A stretch of DNA of 64,000 bases, taken from contig NC_089498.1 of NCBI RefSeq assembly GCF_036850765.1, forward strand, positions 53,247,795 through 53,311,794, written 5' to 3'. The stretch is from Saccopteryx bilineata. Taxonomy: Eukaryota > Chordata > Mammalia > Chiroptera > Emballonuridae. Under the pieces are notes generated by a model. It ran no database searches, was not told where the DNA came from, and worked only from the letters and a program-made list of their open reading frames with translations. A program made the translations under genes and the position numbers. Positions 44,146 through 55,796 of the stretch are shown one piece after another; within the stretch, counting starts at the first letter, position 1; the number at the start of each line of letters is the position of its first letter.

Positions 44146-45167
44146 AGGCTGTGATCAGATGAGCACACTTGTGACTTTTTGGGTAGGTTTAGTATTCAGG
44201 AGCCAATCATGAGATAGGCACCCACGGTGGTCTAAACAGGGGAAGTTTAGTGTAAAGAATGATTAGGCTATGATATAAAGTAACTATAGTTATAAGAACA
44301 CTCTCTATGGCTCAGATGTCATTGGAGAAGGCATAGCTGAACCCAGTGGGTGGTAGAGAACAGCACTGGCCTGGCCAGAGCTGTCCTGCAATCCGATGAC
44401 AGAGTAATGAACTTTCTGGAACACAGGCAGGGAGGCAAGAAGAGCTGGTGCCGCTCTTGGACAGTGAGTGGGTGTGGGTATGGCAGGCCTGAAGTGTAAT
44501 GTCTCATCAGGAGAGCTGCTGCCCCCGAAGACTACAGGCGACGCCGGGGGAAAGGACGGCAGAAAGGATCAGGGCAGAGCTGCAGGAAGGAAGTCTTAGG
44601 GCTGGGTTTTCTTGTTGAGAGGCTACAGGAAGATAGGCTGTAGTCAGACCAGTCCAAGGAAGCACACTTGCTGAATAGCCTAGGGATGGAGCCTTGGAGC
44701 TGTGGCTGAAGCAGATCCTGGGGAAGTTTTCGCACTCATATGGCTGACTCACAAGGCTGCCTCTACAAACTACCGGAGCCTGTTTCTCTTGCAGCGGCCC
44801 TCTAGTGCCCTCTAGTGTGAAAGCTTATTATGCTCACTTCAAAGAAGAAATGCTTAACAGGAATTCTGTAGTTTAACAGCATACATGGAAGAATAAATTT
44901 AATAGGCAAGAGATTTTTGATAACTTTCACAATAGGTGTGTCCATGTGTCCGTGTGCACGGCGAGTCCACAAATGCTCTGTGTGTGACCTCTGTGGACAT
45001 GTGTTGCATCAGGGATTTCTCCAGCCAAGCCTCACAGGAGAAGTTGAGAGCCAAGGAAGACAGAAGGTTGGGCCTGCCTGGTTCTGGGCTCTGAGACTGC
45101 CTGTGGACTTCCTCTGCCCAGACACAACAGACCCCCCTCCCCAGTTTATTCCAGCTTTAAGACTACT
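44145..45167. other. intergenic, no feature recognised
   Basis: About 1 kb with moderately GC-rich stretches near 44.3-44.8 kb. Two overlapping minus-strand frames of 67-81 codons look like chance frames. It could hide an old DNA transposon, but none was identified. Confidence 0.45.
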
Positions 45168-45515
45168 GCCCAGGCCAGTTGGTTCAGTGGGTAAATCGTC
45201 AGCCCAGCATGTGGATGTCCTGGGTTCGATCCCCAGTCAGGGCTCACATAAGGGAACCCAGAATAATGAGATCCCCTGTTTGAAACTCCGAGGTTGCTTA
45301 TTAGCTTGAGCGCAGGGTCACTGGCTTGAGCGCAGGATCATAGACATGATTTTATGGTCACAAAAAAATGAGTGCAAAGTCACTAGCTTGAAATCCAAAG
45401 TTGCTGGTTTGAACAAGGGGTTACTCATTGGCCTTCCCCCACCAAGGCAAGTATGAGAAGCAGTCAATGACAACTAAAGTGAAGCAACTACATGTTGATG
45501 CTTCTCATCTCTCTC

Positions 45516-45562
<47 letters not shown>

Positions 45563-45600
45563 CCCTCTCTACAATTAAAGAGAGAGAGAGAGAGAAAGAA
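45168..45600 (+). mobile_element. chimeric tRNA-derived SINE
   Basis: The head is of the GCCCTGGCC type (GGCCAGTTGGTTCAGTGGGT, B-box GGGTTCGATCCCCAGTCAGG). The body is of the other type (GAAACTCCGAGGTTGC, GCTTGAGCGCAGG units, GGATCATAGACATGA, GAAGCAGTCAATGACAACTA). It ends in a long CT tract and A/G-rich tail. Confidence 0.85.
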
Positions 45601-46324
45601 AAAGTCATTCTTGCTGGCACCTTGATCTTGGACTTCTAGCATCCAAAACTATTGTATAAGCAAATAATTATCTGTTGTTTAAACCACCCATTCTGAGCTA
45701 ACTAATGCACCGACTTAGGCATGAGGAACGTAACCCATCCCAAACCACTTTTGTAGACTAGAAAGTTGGAGATTCAGGGAAGACTTTCCTAGATAGGAAA
45801 GTATGGACCCTGGAGGAGAGAGGATGGACAGTGGAATGGGCCTGGGAGGGGTGGGGGGCGGTTAATGCTGAAGCTCTCTTCTGGAAGCGCCAAGGAGAGA
45901 CTGGTTCCAGCCACTGCTGACTGAACTGGTGTCACCCGCCCTCTTCCACATTCCCATGGTGCCCAGCGACTAGCTCTTTAAATAGAAGGAATGGCAAGGG
46001 CAGGGAACAGACACACATTTGATTCCATTCTACCCAACTTTGAGACTTAGACTCTCACTTTGTGAGACTTATTCCTCCAGCTGTTAAATGAGCTTAAAGA
46101 AAATCCTTAAACAAATATGTTGGTGGGCTAACTGGAATGTTGTATGCATATGAAACCTCTAGCCCATGAGAAAAGAAAAATTACCCTGACGGTGAGAGTA
46201 TCAAGAATGTGAGGTTCCTGTGACAAATGAGGGATAAAAAAACTCGGGAGACTCAAGAGTTATTAAGCTTGACTGACCCAGAAACACTGTCCTGGTTAAT
46301 TCCCCTGTCTAAAGAAAGGTGGAT
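45601..46324. other. intergenic, no feature recognised
   Basis: About 700 bp between two SINEs. No gene or named repeat was seen. Confidence 0.5.
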
Positions 46325-46637
46325 GCCTGACCAGGCAGTGGCGCAGTAGATGGAGCGTCGGACTGGGATGTGGAGAACCCAGGTTCAAGACCCTGAGGTC
46401 GCCAGCTTGAGCGCGGGCTCATCTGGTTTGAGCAAAAAGCTCACCAGCTTGGACCCAAAGTCGCTGGTTCCAGCAAGGGGTTACTCAGTCTACTGTAGCC
46501 ACTCGGTCAAGGCATATGTGAGAAAGCAATCAATGAACAACTAAGGTGTTGCAACAAAAAACTGATGATTGATGCTTCTCATCTCTCTCCGTTCCTGTCT
46601 GTCTGACTCTCTCTCTGTCCCTGTAAAAAAAAAAAAA
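46325..46637 (+). mobile_element. tRNA-derived SINE (GCCTGACCAGG type)
   Basis: It begins GCCTGACCAGGCAGTGGCGC, with an A-box-like start, B-box AGGTTCAAGACCC, GCTTGAGCGCGGGCTCATCT and GAGAAAGCAATCAATGAACA. The A tail starts at 46625. It is a well-preserved copy. Confidence 0.95.
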
Positions 46638-46662
46638 AAAAGAAAAGAAAGAAAGAAAGAAA

Positions 46663-46730
<68 letters not shown>
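46638..46730. repeat. (GAAA)n microsatellite grown from the SINE tail
   Basis: About 20 GAAA/AGAA units directly follow the poly-A tail. Confidence 0.97.
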
Positions 46731-46731
<1 letters not shown>

Positions 46732-47344
46732 GGAGTGGTGGGGAAGAGCATTCTGTTATTTCAGGTTGGTTTGTATGGCTTTCAAAGAGGCATGGTGAGG
46801 AATAAGGACACTGGGTACTTTTAGGATCATCTAGGATCCCAAAGAAAATTTACTGGTCAGCTCTGCCATCTACTGACCAAACTCAAAATTACAGTTAGCC
46901 AAGGGCTGAACTGAGAGATCACATATTCTCATCCCAGTTTAGTCACTCATTTTCTTCCTGGAATTACTTCCCGGAAACTACTACATAACAGGCACTGGGA
47001 CAGCACCTGAGAGATGAAGGAGAACATAATTGCCCTTGTGAGCTCACAGTTTAATGGGGAAAACTGACACAAGTTTAAAATTTCTGCTATGAAGAAAACA
47101 AAGGATGGAGAAAACACAAAATTATGCAGGCAAGGAAGACCTCGCTGGAAAGGAAGAAGAGTCCTTAAGTATAGATGTGCAAGGAAACACATTTTAGGCC
47201 AAAGGGAGAGAGCATTGCAAATGCCAGATGCGGTAATGTTTTTAGCATTCAAAGGTTAATGTTTGTTCTCTCCTAAACTGGCTGACTGTCAGAAATGACC
47301 TCACTTATTCTTGGATAGCATTGCTCTTTCCTCAGATGGGTGAC
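46731..47344. other. intergenic, no feature recognised
   Basis: About 600 bp without gene signature. The stretch at 46950-47270 has a minus-strand frame of 101 codons without coding character. Confidence 0.5.
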
Positions 47345-47435
47345 TCTCAGAAGTGACCTTGCTTACCTGAGCCTCACGTTCCTCATCTGTAACATGAGAA
47401 TCTGAATAGCACCTACCTGGAAGAAATTCCTATTT
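47345..47435 (+). repeat. MIR SINE fragment
   Basis: CTGAGCCTCACGTTCCTCAT followed by CTGTAACATGAGAATCTGAA and TAGCACCTACCTGG, the 3-prime half of MIR. Confidence 0.8.
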
Positions 47436-48839
47436 TGTTGGAATGCAATGATTGGCTCACCATTTGCAACATTGTTTAAAGAAAAGGAATAATCCCAGGG
47501 CAAGATCTGGCTTGGATTAGCTGCCCAGAGCCCCTTGCTTGTTTGTATAAGGACTCAATTAAGGATTATTTGAATGAGTGAAGGAAAATCAATGCCATCT
47601 TTTATCATTCCTGAAGAGTCACAGCAGATAGTCAACTTGGATGGTATTTAAATTCTGTGGATGTAGTTAGCACAGTAATGTAATTGAAAACGTTGAACAA
47701 ATGTTTAACATCAGGCATCTATGGCACATGCATTATAACTCATCAATTTAGACTACAAAGAAATCCTCAAATGTTTTTGAAAGATAAAATACTTTCAAAT
47801 TGAGATTATTGTCCATAATCTCATTTTATGAAAATTAGAAATAAGTAACAAAATTTAAAGTAAAAATAACAACTGGTTGGACAATTCAGAGCTCTCTTTA
47901 CATAATCTCTAGGTCTACAGAGCCACAAAAAACAGTACTGCACAAAAATTGTGAGATACAAACAATAAAAGCACTAAGTATATGCAGAACAGAGTTAAAG
48001 TTTTTCAAGGAGAAAAATTCATACCATTGAACATTAAATTTGTTTAAATGTGTGAATGAATTAGAAATCTAATAACATATCCAAAACTGTTAGAAAATTT
48101 AAGAGAAACATAACATAAAATATTAAGAAATCAAATGGATAAAATATGTGAATGTATTTTGAAAGCAAAATATGAATTTACATGTATATTATTTAATATT
48201 TAAATAATAATTATTTTTTAAATTTCTATTGCAACTGCATACAGATAGGTTAGTTATTACTTAAGGCAGAGGTCTGTTTGGGTTCATGAGCTAATGTCTG
48301 AAATACAAGAAAATTCAAGATCTCGAACATCAGTCCTTCACACTCAATAACTTGTAAGCAATTTCTCCTTTTTCTCCTTGACCAAAATATTCAATAAATA
48401 ACTTAATGAGTTATCTATTCATTCAAAGAAATAAAATAAGGATATAGGTATTTTGACTAATATCTGCTTGAACTACATGGGTACCAAAAAAAAATCATTT
48501 CTATTTATAATCTAAGAAATCAGAAAATACACAGTCTATATTCATTCACTGACTACTTTTATTGTGTAATAATTTGAGAAAATTCATAGTAAAATTTTAA
48601 TTGCTATGATTGATTCTTATGACAGAGAGCGGCTAGATCTTTTTCACATCTCATTTTTTATTTTGTTTTTGTTTATGTACCCAACTACATTATCTAGAAC
48701 TGTTTTATAGTAGATGTGGCCATGTGAGTTTGTTTTAGCTAATGAAATGTGAGCTGAAGTCTTACATCACTTACAGACTCGACCCATTAAACACACTTGC
48801 ATATTGCCTCTCCATGTTAATTTCCCTCCATAGTCAAAA
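47436..48839. other. intergenic, AT-rich, no feature recognised
   Basis: About 1.4 kb of AT-rich DNA with no long frame. It may contain diverged L1 but none could be named. Confidence 0.5.
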
Positions 48840-49545
48840 CGAAGATAAGCATTTTGTTTGTATTATATAATTCAGTCATTATTAGCATATTAATAAAATT
48901 GTGCAATCATCATCACTACCCAATTCTTAAATATTTTATCATCCCAAAAATAATCCTATGTTCATTAGTATTCAGCCCCGTTCTTTCCCCTAACCAAGCC
49001 CCGGGAAACCCCTGATATATTTTCTATCTGTATGGATTTGCCTATTCTTGATATTTCATGGAAATGTAATAAGAAACTATATGGCCTTTAATGGCTAACT
49101 TCTTTCATATAGCATGTTTTTCAAGTCTGTCCATGTTGTAAAATGAATCAATACTGTATTCCTTCTAATGGCTGAATAATATTTCATTGTAGAGCTATAT
49201 CACATTTTCTTTTTTCAGTTGTCAGTTGATAGATTTTGGGGTTGTTTCCACTACTGGGTTACTATGATCAATTCTGCTATAAACATTTATACTAGAATTT
49301 TTGTGAACTTATGTTTCTAGCACTATATACCTAGCTGTGGAATTGCTGGATTATATAGTAATTCTATGTGTAATTTTTGGAGAAACTTCCAAACCATTTT
49401 CCGAAGTGACTATATACCATTTTATATTCTTACTAACAGTGCATGAGGGTTCCTGGTTCTCCACATCCTCAGCAACAGTTCTTAATGTCACCTTTTAAAA
49501 ATAGCCATCATAGTGAATATGAAGTGACATCTCAAATAACAGTTT
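48840..49545 (-). repeat. old L1M 3-prime end, antisense
   Basis: The plus strand has CAATCATCATCACTACCCAA, ATTTGCCTATTCTTGATATT, GGCTGAATAATATTTCATTG, then TCTCCACATCCTCAGCAACA. It joins an L1 in the opposite orientation at about 49545. Confidence 0.8.
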
Positions 49546-50360
49546 TAATAATTTTATATGAATTAGAATGATGAAAATGCAACATACCAAACCTTATAGG
49601 TTGCAGCTAGAGAAATGTTTAAAGGGATATTTATAATTTAAATGGCCATACCTTTTTAAAGAAAAATATCTCAAACTAATAACCTAACCAATCAACTTAA
49701 GAAACAAGAGAAAGAATAAAAAAAGTCCAACCAAAAGTAAGAAAATACTTAAGGCAGAAGTCTATAAACTAATAACAGATAATAAAGAATAGAGAATAAA
49801 GCAAATGAAATAGAGAATTAAAAATAGAGAAAATCATCAAACTCTACAAGGCCAGTAATACCCTGATACTAAAAGCAAAGGCAGCACAAGAGGAAAGTTC
49901 AGACTAGTATCTCTTATTACTATAGACACAAAAATCTCAACAAGAAGAAATTCAGCAACATATTAAAAGAATTTTCCTTTTTTAAAATAAGGTTTTACTT
50001 ATTGATTTTAGAGAGGGGAGAGAGAGAGAGAGAGAGAAAGGGAAGGGAAAACATCAGCTGATAGTAGTTGTTTCTTATATGTGTCTTGACTAGGCAAGCC
50101 AAAGGTTTTAAACCAGATTTCAGATTGACGTTCAGCATTTCATACTGACATTCTATCCAATATGCCACCACAAATCAGGTAGGATTACACATCTTGATGA
50201 ACAGTGATTATTTCAGGAATGCAAGGCCGGTTCATTATGTAAAAATTTATTAGTATAATTTAAAAGATTAATACAATAAAGGACAAAACCACATATAGAA
50301 AATATTTGACAGAACCCATCATACTTTGATGAAAAACTGAGAACAGATAACCCTTTGAAA
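49546..50360 (+). repeat. old L1 ORF2 fragment, plus strand, with SINE inserted
   Basis: GCAACATACCAAACCTTATA, TCTCAAACTAATAACCTAAC and, after the SINE, CAGGAATGCAAGG and CATATAGAAAATATTTGACA are L1 RT-region sequence in the sense direction. Together with the antisense piece just to the left this could be one inverted L1. Confidence 0.75.
49982..50180 (-). mobile_element. short tRNA-derived SINE (GCCTGACCTGTGG type), antisense, diverged
   Basis: TTACTTATTGATTTTAGAGAG at the start, ATGCCACCACAAATCAGGT at the end. It interrupts the L1 fragment. Confidence 0.8.
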
Positions 50361-50615
50361 GTCACATGACAGAAGTAGCCTACATCCCATACTTAGAGAA
50401 GAATACCTTTTAGAGAAGGAAAACTGTCACTTTGTTAATTTGTGAAAAATAAACTTCCATTTATAATTATTCCAAAATAAAACCATTTGGGGGTTTGTTT
50501 CAGGAGCTGGCATGTGTTTAATAATTAAAATCTACCTGGTCAAATGTGAGTTAACTATTTTTTTTTTATGTTCCAAATAAAAATGAAAGTTCAGAACCTG
50601 CCTAGGAGATAAATC
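50361..50615. other. intergenic, no feature recognised
   Basis: About 250 bp of AT-rich DNA with nothing recognised. Confidence 0.5.
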
Positions 50616-50864
50616 CAGTGGTACCTTGAGATACGAACAGACCCACATACGAATTTTTTTTTTTTTTTAAGATATGAGCTATGACTCAGTCCATATTTTT
50701 GTTTGAGATCCGAGCAAAATTCTGAGATATGAGGCATGATTCGGGAAGCTGCCGCTAGTTGGCGCTTTGGTGCATGGGTCCAGTATTGGCAGTTTGATAT
50801 ACTAGTTGACTGACTTAGAGCTTGGTTACAGAATGAATTAAATTCGTATCTCAAGATACCACTG
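50616..50864. mobile_element. mariner-like palindromic MITE, second copy
   Basis: The ends are CAGTGGTACCTTGAGATACG and the complement of TATCTCAAGATACCACTG. The interior matches 7721-7949, including GGGAAGCTGCCGCTAGTTGG. A TA follows the right end; the left flank reads TC, so that half of the duplication has changed. Confidence 0.87.
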
Positions 50865-50884
50865 TAACAAAATGTTCCCGAACG

Positions 50885-51260
50885 TATTTTTTTTCTGAAG
50901 TGAGAAGTGGGGAGGCAAACAGACAGATTCCCACATGCGCCTGACCCAGATCCACCCAGCATACCCACTCAGGATCAATGCTCTGCCCATCTGGGGTATT
51001 GTTCAGTTGCAACCAGAGCCATTCTAGTGCCTGAGAAAGGGGCCATGGAGCAATCCTCAGCATCCAGGCCAACTTTGCTCCAATGGAGCCCCGGCTGCAG
51101 GAGGGAGAGAGGGAGAGAGAGAAGAAGGAGGAGGAGGAGGAGGAGGAAAGGTGGAGAAGAGAAGCAGATGGGCGCTTCTTCTGGTGCCCTGGCAGGGAAT
51201 CGAACTCAGGACTTCTACATGCCAGGCTGATGCTCTACTGCTGAGCTAACCAGCCAGGGC
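50885..51260 (-). mobile_element. tRNA-derived SINE (GCCCTGGCC long type), antisense
   Basis: The right end is AACCAGCCAGGGC, the antisense B-box GGGAATCGAACTCAGG, the body CTCCAATGGAGCCCCGG. It contains a GAG/AGG-rich simple stretch at 51100-51160. The T-rich left end is the A tail. Confidence 0.93.
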
Positions 51261-52012
51261 CCCTGAATACAGACTTTAAGTATGATAACTTTAGTGAGAG
51301 GTTTGTCTAAAGATATAAGGTACCTAAATAGAAATTAAATCAGCTTTCTGCTTCCAAAAATTCTTTTTTTATATTCTTATAGAGTAATAGCCTCTTTTCT
51401 CAAGAGAAGTCTAAAACTTATTTGGAAACAGAATAAGTTATCATGTTATAAAATAAACTAGAAGTTAGCAAAACTCACTAATTCCTTTTATCTTCTTAGT
51501 CCTTTACAATAAATAAGTTACCCAGAAGATTTACATGAAACTATAAGAATCTAGTGGATTAAAGCACGAGAATCATTTTCTGTCCTATGCTACTAGATAT
51601 GGTAATACAAGGAAAAGATTGGTAGGTTGAGTTAGGAGAAGAGAAGTACACAGTATTAACTTTTACAAAATACCTATTATGTACTACAACTTCTGATATA
51701 ATTATGTATATGTACCTTCTAATAAATGTTGAGCACCTGCTTTGGTCCTGAGTCAATCTAATTGCTTTATATACAGTTCTTAACTTGTCCTCATATAAAT
51801 CTAGTAGGTAGGCATTAGTCTCATCAACATCTGCATCCTAAATTATATACATTTTCTATGGTCACACAATCGTTATGTGGCAGAGGCACTGATCAAATTC
51901 AATACTGTGACTCCAAAAGCAGAGCTTTTTGTTTCCATTGATCTGCCTGTCTGCAACTAATTTTAGTTTTGTTTTCAGCCAAAGTATAACCATAGAATAA
52001 GAAGACATTTTA
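51261..52012. other. intergenic, no feature recognised
   Basis: About 750 bp of AT-rich DNA with nothing recognised. Confidence 0.5.
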
Positions 52013-52398
52013 GCCCTGGCCAGTTGACTCAGCAGTAGAGCATCGGCCTGGCGTGTGGAAGTCCCAGGTTTGATTCCCGGCAAGCACACACAGGAGAAGC
52101 GCCCATCTCCTTCTCCATCCTTCTCCCTATCCTTTTTCTATCTCTCTCTTCCCCTCCCACAACCAAGACTCCATTGGAGCAAAGTTGGCCCGGGTGCTGA
52201 GGATGGCTCCATGGTCTCCACCTCAGGTGCTAGAATGGCTCTGGCCTAAATGAAGCAATGCCCCAGATGGGCAGAGCATCGCCCCCTGGTGGGCATGCCG
52301 AGTGGATCCTGGTTGGGTGCATGAGGGAGTCTGTCTCTCTGCCTCCTCCTGGTTCTCACTATGGAAAAATACAGGAAAAAAAACCCTAAAACAAAACA
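52013..52398 (+). mobile_element. tRNA-derived SINE (GCCCTGGCC long type) with target duplication
   Basis: It begins GCCCTGGCCAGTTGACTCAG, with B-box GGTTTGATTCCC, body CTCCATTGGAGCAAAGTTGG and GCCCCCTGGTGGGCATGCCG, and an A-rich tail. Flanks share GAAGACATTTT. Confidence 0.95.
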
Positions 52399-53367
52399 GA
52401 AGACATTTTTTTTCTAGGTAATGCTAGGTATTGGGAAAGCAAAAAAAAAAAAAAAAATTGTATGTATATATATATGGGCTTGGGTGCCACTGGCTGTCTG
52501 AAGGATGTGCTTCAGGGGAGGGAGCCACCTCTGTCTTCATGCCATTTTTCATGTGGATTGGGAGAGAGAAGGAATACCCTGGTTGACCAAGTGACAGCAG
52601 GACATTTCTGGTTATGAGAAATGTTTGAAAATGTCAGTAACTGGACCTCAGGTGTCATTTACTTAGAGCATTTGCCAATCAGCAGCAGTGCCTACTAGTC
52701 AAGTTGCTTCCCTTCAGCTGAGCCACCTCAAGAGTGCAAGGAGAGTCGTAACAGGAGGCACCTGGAGGACAAAGGGTTTTCTCTCCTCAGTACATCTGTA
52801 ACTTCCTAAAGTGACTCCAGAATTTGAATGTTTTTGCCTTGTTGTCCTTTTATTTAACACCTTACTTCTTATTTTATACGTACTTCATTCATGACAGCGT
52901 ATTTCTGGGGCTGTGACTGTTTGGGACTCCAACCAGCTTTCTCAAGAGGTACTGGAATATATATTTCAGCACATGCCTGACTCAACATATCTCTGCTCAC
53001 AGATTGGGAAGTTCTAATTTCCACATGTCAAGCGAGGGAGGCCTCCAATGGGCACATATTTTTCTAGCCTGGGACCACCTTAAAGCAAGATTCAATTTTT
53101 TGTAGTGCCCAAATAGAACCAAATTAGTCCCAGGTTAATGAGAAATAAATAACTGACTGAGGATATGTGAACAGAGATTCACAAGTCACAATCTAGCTAC
53201 CATTTTCTCAACCTTTCCATTAGAACTCTGGTTTTGCTTCCCCCAACTTCTTTTTCATTTTCTCTGTATTTTTCTTCTTCAAAATGATCAGAAAAACCTC
53301 CATATGTGCCTGACTAATTTCTTTTTCACTTCTCATGTAAGTGCTTCACTCAAAAAATACTGAAATT
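52399..53367. other. intergenic, no feature recognised
   Basis: About 970 bp. It starts with an A-run and a short TA repeat (52440-52475); the rest shows no gene or named repeat. Confidence 0.5.
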
Positions 53368-53557
53368 GCCTGACCTGTGCTGGCGCAGTGGATAAAGCGT
53401 CGACCTGGAATGCTGAGGTCGCTGGTTCAAAACCCTGGGCTTGCCCAGTCAAGGCATATATGGGAGTTGATGCTTCCTGCTCCTCCCCCCTTCTCTCTCC
53501 CTTCTCTCTCTGTCTCTCTCTCTCCCCCTTCTCTAAAATAAATAAATAAATAATCTT
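53368..53557 (+). mobile_element. short tRNA-derived SINE (GCCTGACCTGTGG type), perfect 16-bp target duplication
   Basis: GCCTGACCTGTGCTGGCGCA, B-box GCTGGTTCAAAACCC, CTCAGTCAAGG-like CAGTCAAGGCATATATGGGA, CT-rich stretch, A tail. AAAAAATACTGAAATT flanks it at 53352-53367 and 53558-53573. Confidence 0.97.
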
Positions 53558-53573
53558 AAAAAATACTGAAATT

Positions 53574-55796
53574 TCTCAAATTATGCCCATCTATTGTTCT
53601 AAAAGCTTGCATTTTGTGAGGATTTATCTAATCCCTGTATATCTGTGAAGAAAGTTCTTTGTTGTTTTTGGATCTTGGTGCCACTTCGCTTAGCTTATCT
53701 GGACAGTGTTACCCTCCATGTGACAGGGTTCCTCTCTTTCTTGTGGACATTAAGCACTCACTGGCTGGATAACGCCTTGTGCTCCAGGCTAGCTAAATGA
53801 TCTAATAGGTATTTGACTTGGAAAGAGCATTAGTGTTGAAATCCAGGAAGAGACTTTCAGTCCTTACTTTACCTTTTCTGTGATCCTTCCAGAGACATAG
53901 TTTCCAGACCTATGAAATTCGAGTCTATTTAGGAAGATCATTTCCAAGGCTCACTTTTGGCTTATAACAAATATTAACTTACTTTGCAATTTAAAATAGC
54001 ACATGCTTCTGAAGGGCACCAAAGTTATGTCACCCCAAAATTGTGGCTTTTGGGATATTGATTTTAAGCTGGTTTGTAAGAACCAACAGCCACAGAGAAA
54101 ACTTTTGACCCTCCCCTGTTCTTGCCAGAGATATTCAAAGGGTAGGCCTACTCTAGGAAGGGAATCATAGCATATTCAACCTAGCATTCGATAGGAAGGT
54201 TCCAGGCAAGGGGCCTGATAGCTAGATCTTCACCTCATGTACCATTGTTTCTGGTTTGCCCAGCAAGAATTTCCCTGCCTGATGTTCTGCTCTTCCTCAG
54301 TTACCTGTAAATTGCCTATTTTCTTCAAAATCTCAGTCCCTGCCCCCTTTCTTCTTTGTCCATTATGGCATATGAACTTCAACTGCCCAATGCAGTTTGG
54401 GGGTGTCATGTCTATGACACCCCAGCATGCACATCCGTGATAAACTACATTTTCTTTAGTTAATCTGTCTTTGTTAATTGTGTTATTAGCCCAGCTAGAT
54501 GAATTTAGAAAGTGGGAGGAAACATACTGTTTTTGCCTCCAACACTTGACAATTCTTTTTTTGTATTGTTTTAGAAAGAGAGTTTATCAAAATTATAGTG
54601 GAATATCATCTAGTAACACATGAGGATGATGATTCATTTCAATAAACAAATTTATAAGGAGATCTCTGTTTACATGAAACAACACTAATGGGGGATTACA
54701 ATATAGTTTTCATAAAACAGAAAAATTTCAAGCATTCCGTTTTATCTTTCTTTTTCTATCTTTGTTCAGAGAAAGTACAAATGAGGAATGCATTTGTCAT
54801 CTCCATTTAATGTGGATTTTTTCCTAGAAAAACAGATTTAATAAGGATCAAAACTAATATTAAAAAGTTTCTTTATCAACACTTTCATAAGAATACATAA
54901 AGTTAGTTAAATCTCCCCCTTTCTGTTGTAACTAAATGTGCCCTATGGATTCCCTTCTGCTTTTTATTAAAAGGCTATTAAAGAAGTAAGTGTATTTCCT
55001 GCAATCTTATGAAGCTGTTTAGCAGTAGATAATTTCTGCTGAGTGAGAAACTCACATAATAAAGTCCATTTTTGATGTGAGAAAAAATAGTTCTGTAACT
55101 TGCAGAAATAATATAACTCTCAAACACTTGAAATTATAGCACAAAATAAACCCTAAAGGGCTAACCATGCTACCCCAGTGGATAACCACAGCAATCAACT
55201 ACAATCCGTATGATAAATCAATATTCTTCTTAGTGAAAATGCAGTTTCTTTTCAGATGACCTGTATTCCCTGATCACACATACATAAAACTGAAGGATTT
55301 CTAAATACCTGATAAAATCATTCCTTGTTTGGCATATCATGGTGCCAGGGAATGTAGAAATATTTTTGCTGTGAGGCAAATGAAAAAAAATAGCAGTATA
55401 AAATCCTTTGTGACCCTAAATTTTATTGTATGGGTCTGTGTATGCATATGCATTCCCAAATGTATTATAGGAACTTATTTTCAAATATTAGAAGCCACGT
55501 AGTGAATATATCATCACTCTTGTTTAAAAGAAAATATAAAAGAACTCTTACAAATCATAACAATATTTTTAAACAGATTTCTTTAGAATACATATTAGAT
55601 GCAGTTTTAAAATTTTAATAACTATTCCTTCATGCCATTAAGTCAGGTGATGTTGATGAACTGACTGAAATAGCCAGCGTAAATTAGTAGCAAAAGTAAA
55701 ATAATAGGCTTTCTAGAGTTTATCTGGCATTCACAGTTGCCTAGATGGCTTAAATTGAAGGAATAGAAAAGTTTATGAAAGGAATATCAACAGAAT
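53574..55796. other. intergenic, no feature recognised
   Basis: About 2.2 kb. The stretch 54100-54480 is GC-richer, the rest AT-rich. Short frames lack coding signs. No repeat was named. Confidence 0.5.

Noticed and set aside
46530..46751. Minus-strand frame with Phe-Leu-Ser repeats
   Set aside because: It is translation of the GAAA microsatellite and SINE tail.
52013..52090. A functional tRNA gene at SINE heads
   Set aside because: The A and B boxes are present but the cloverleaf is not kept and SINE bodies follow directly, so these are SINE promoters.
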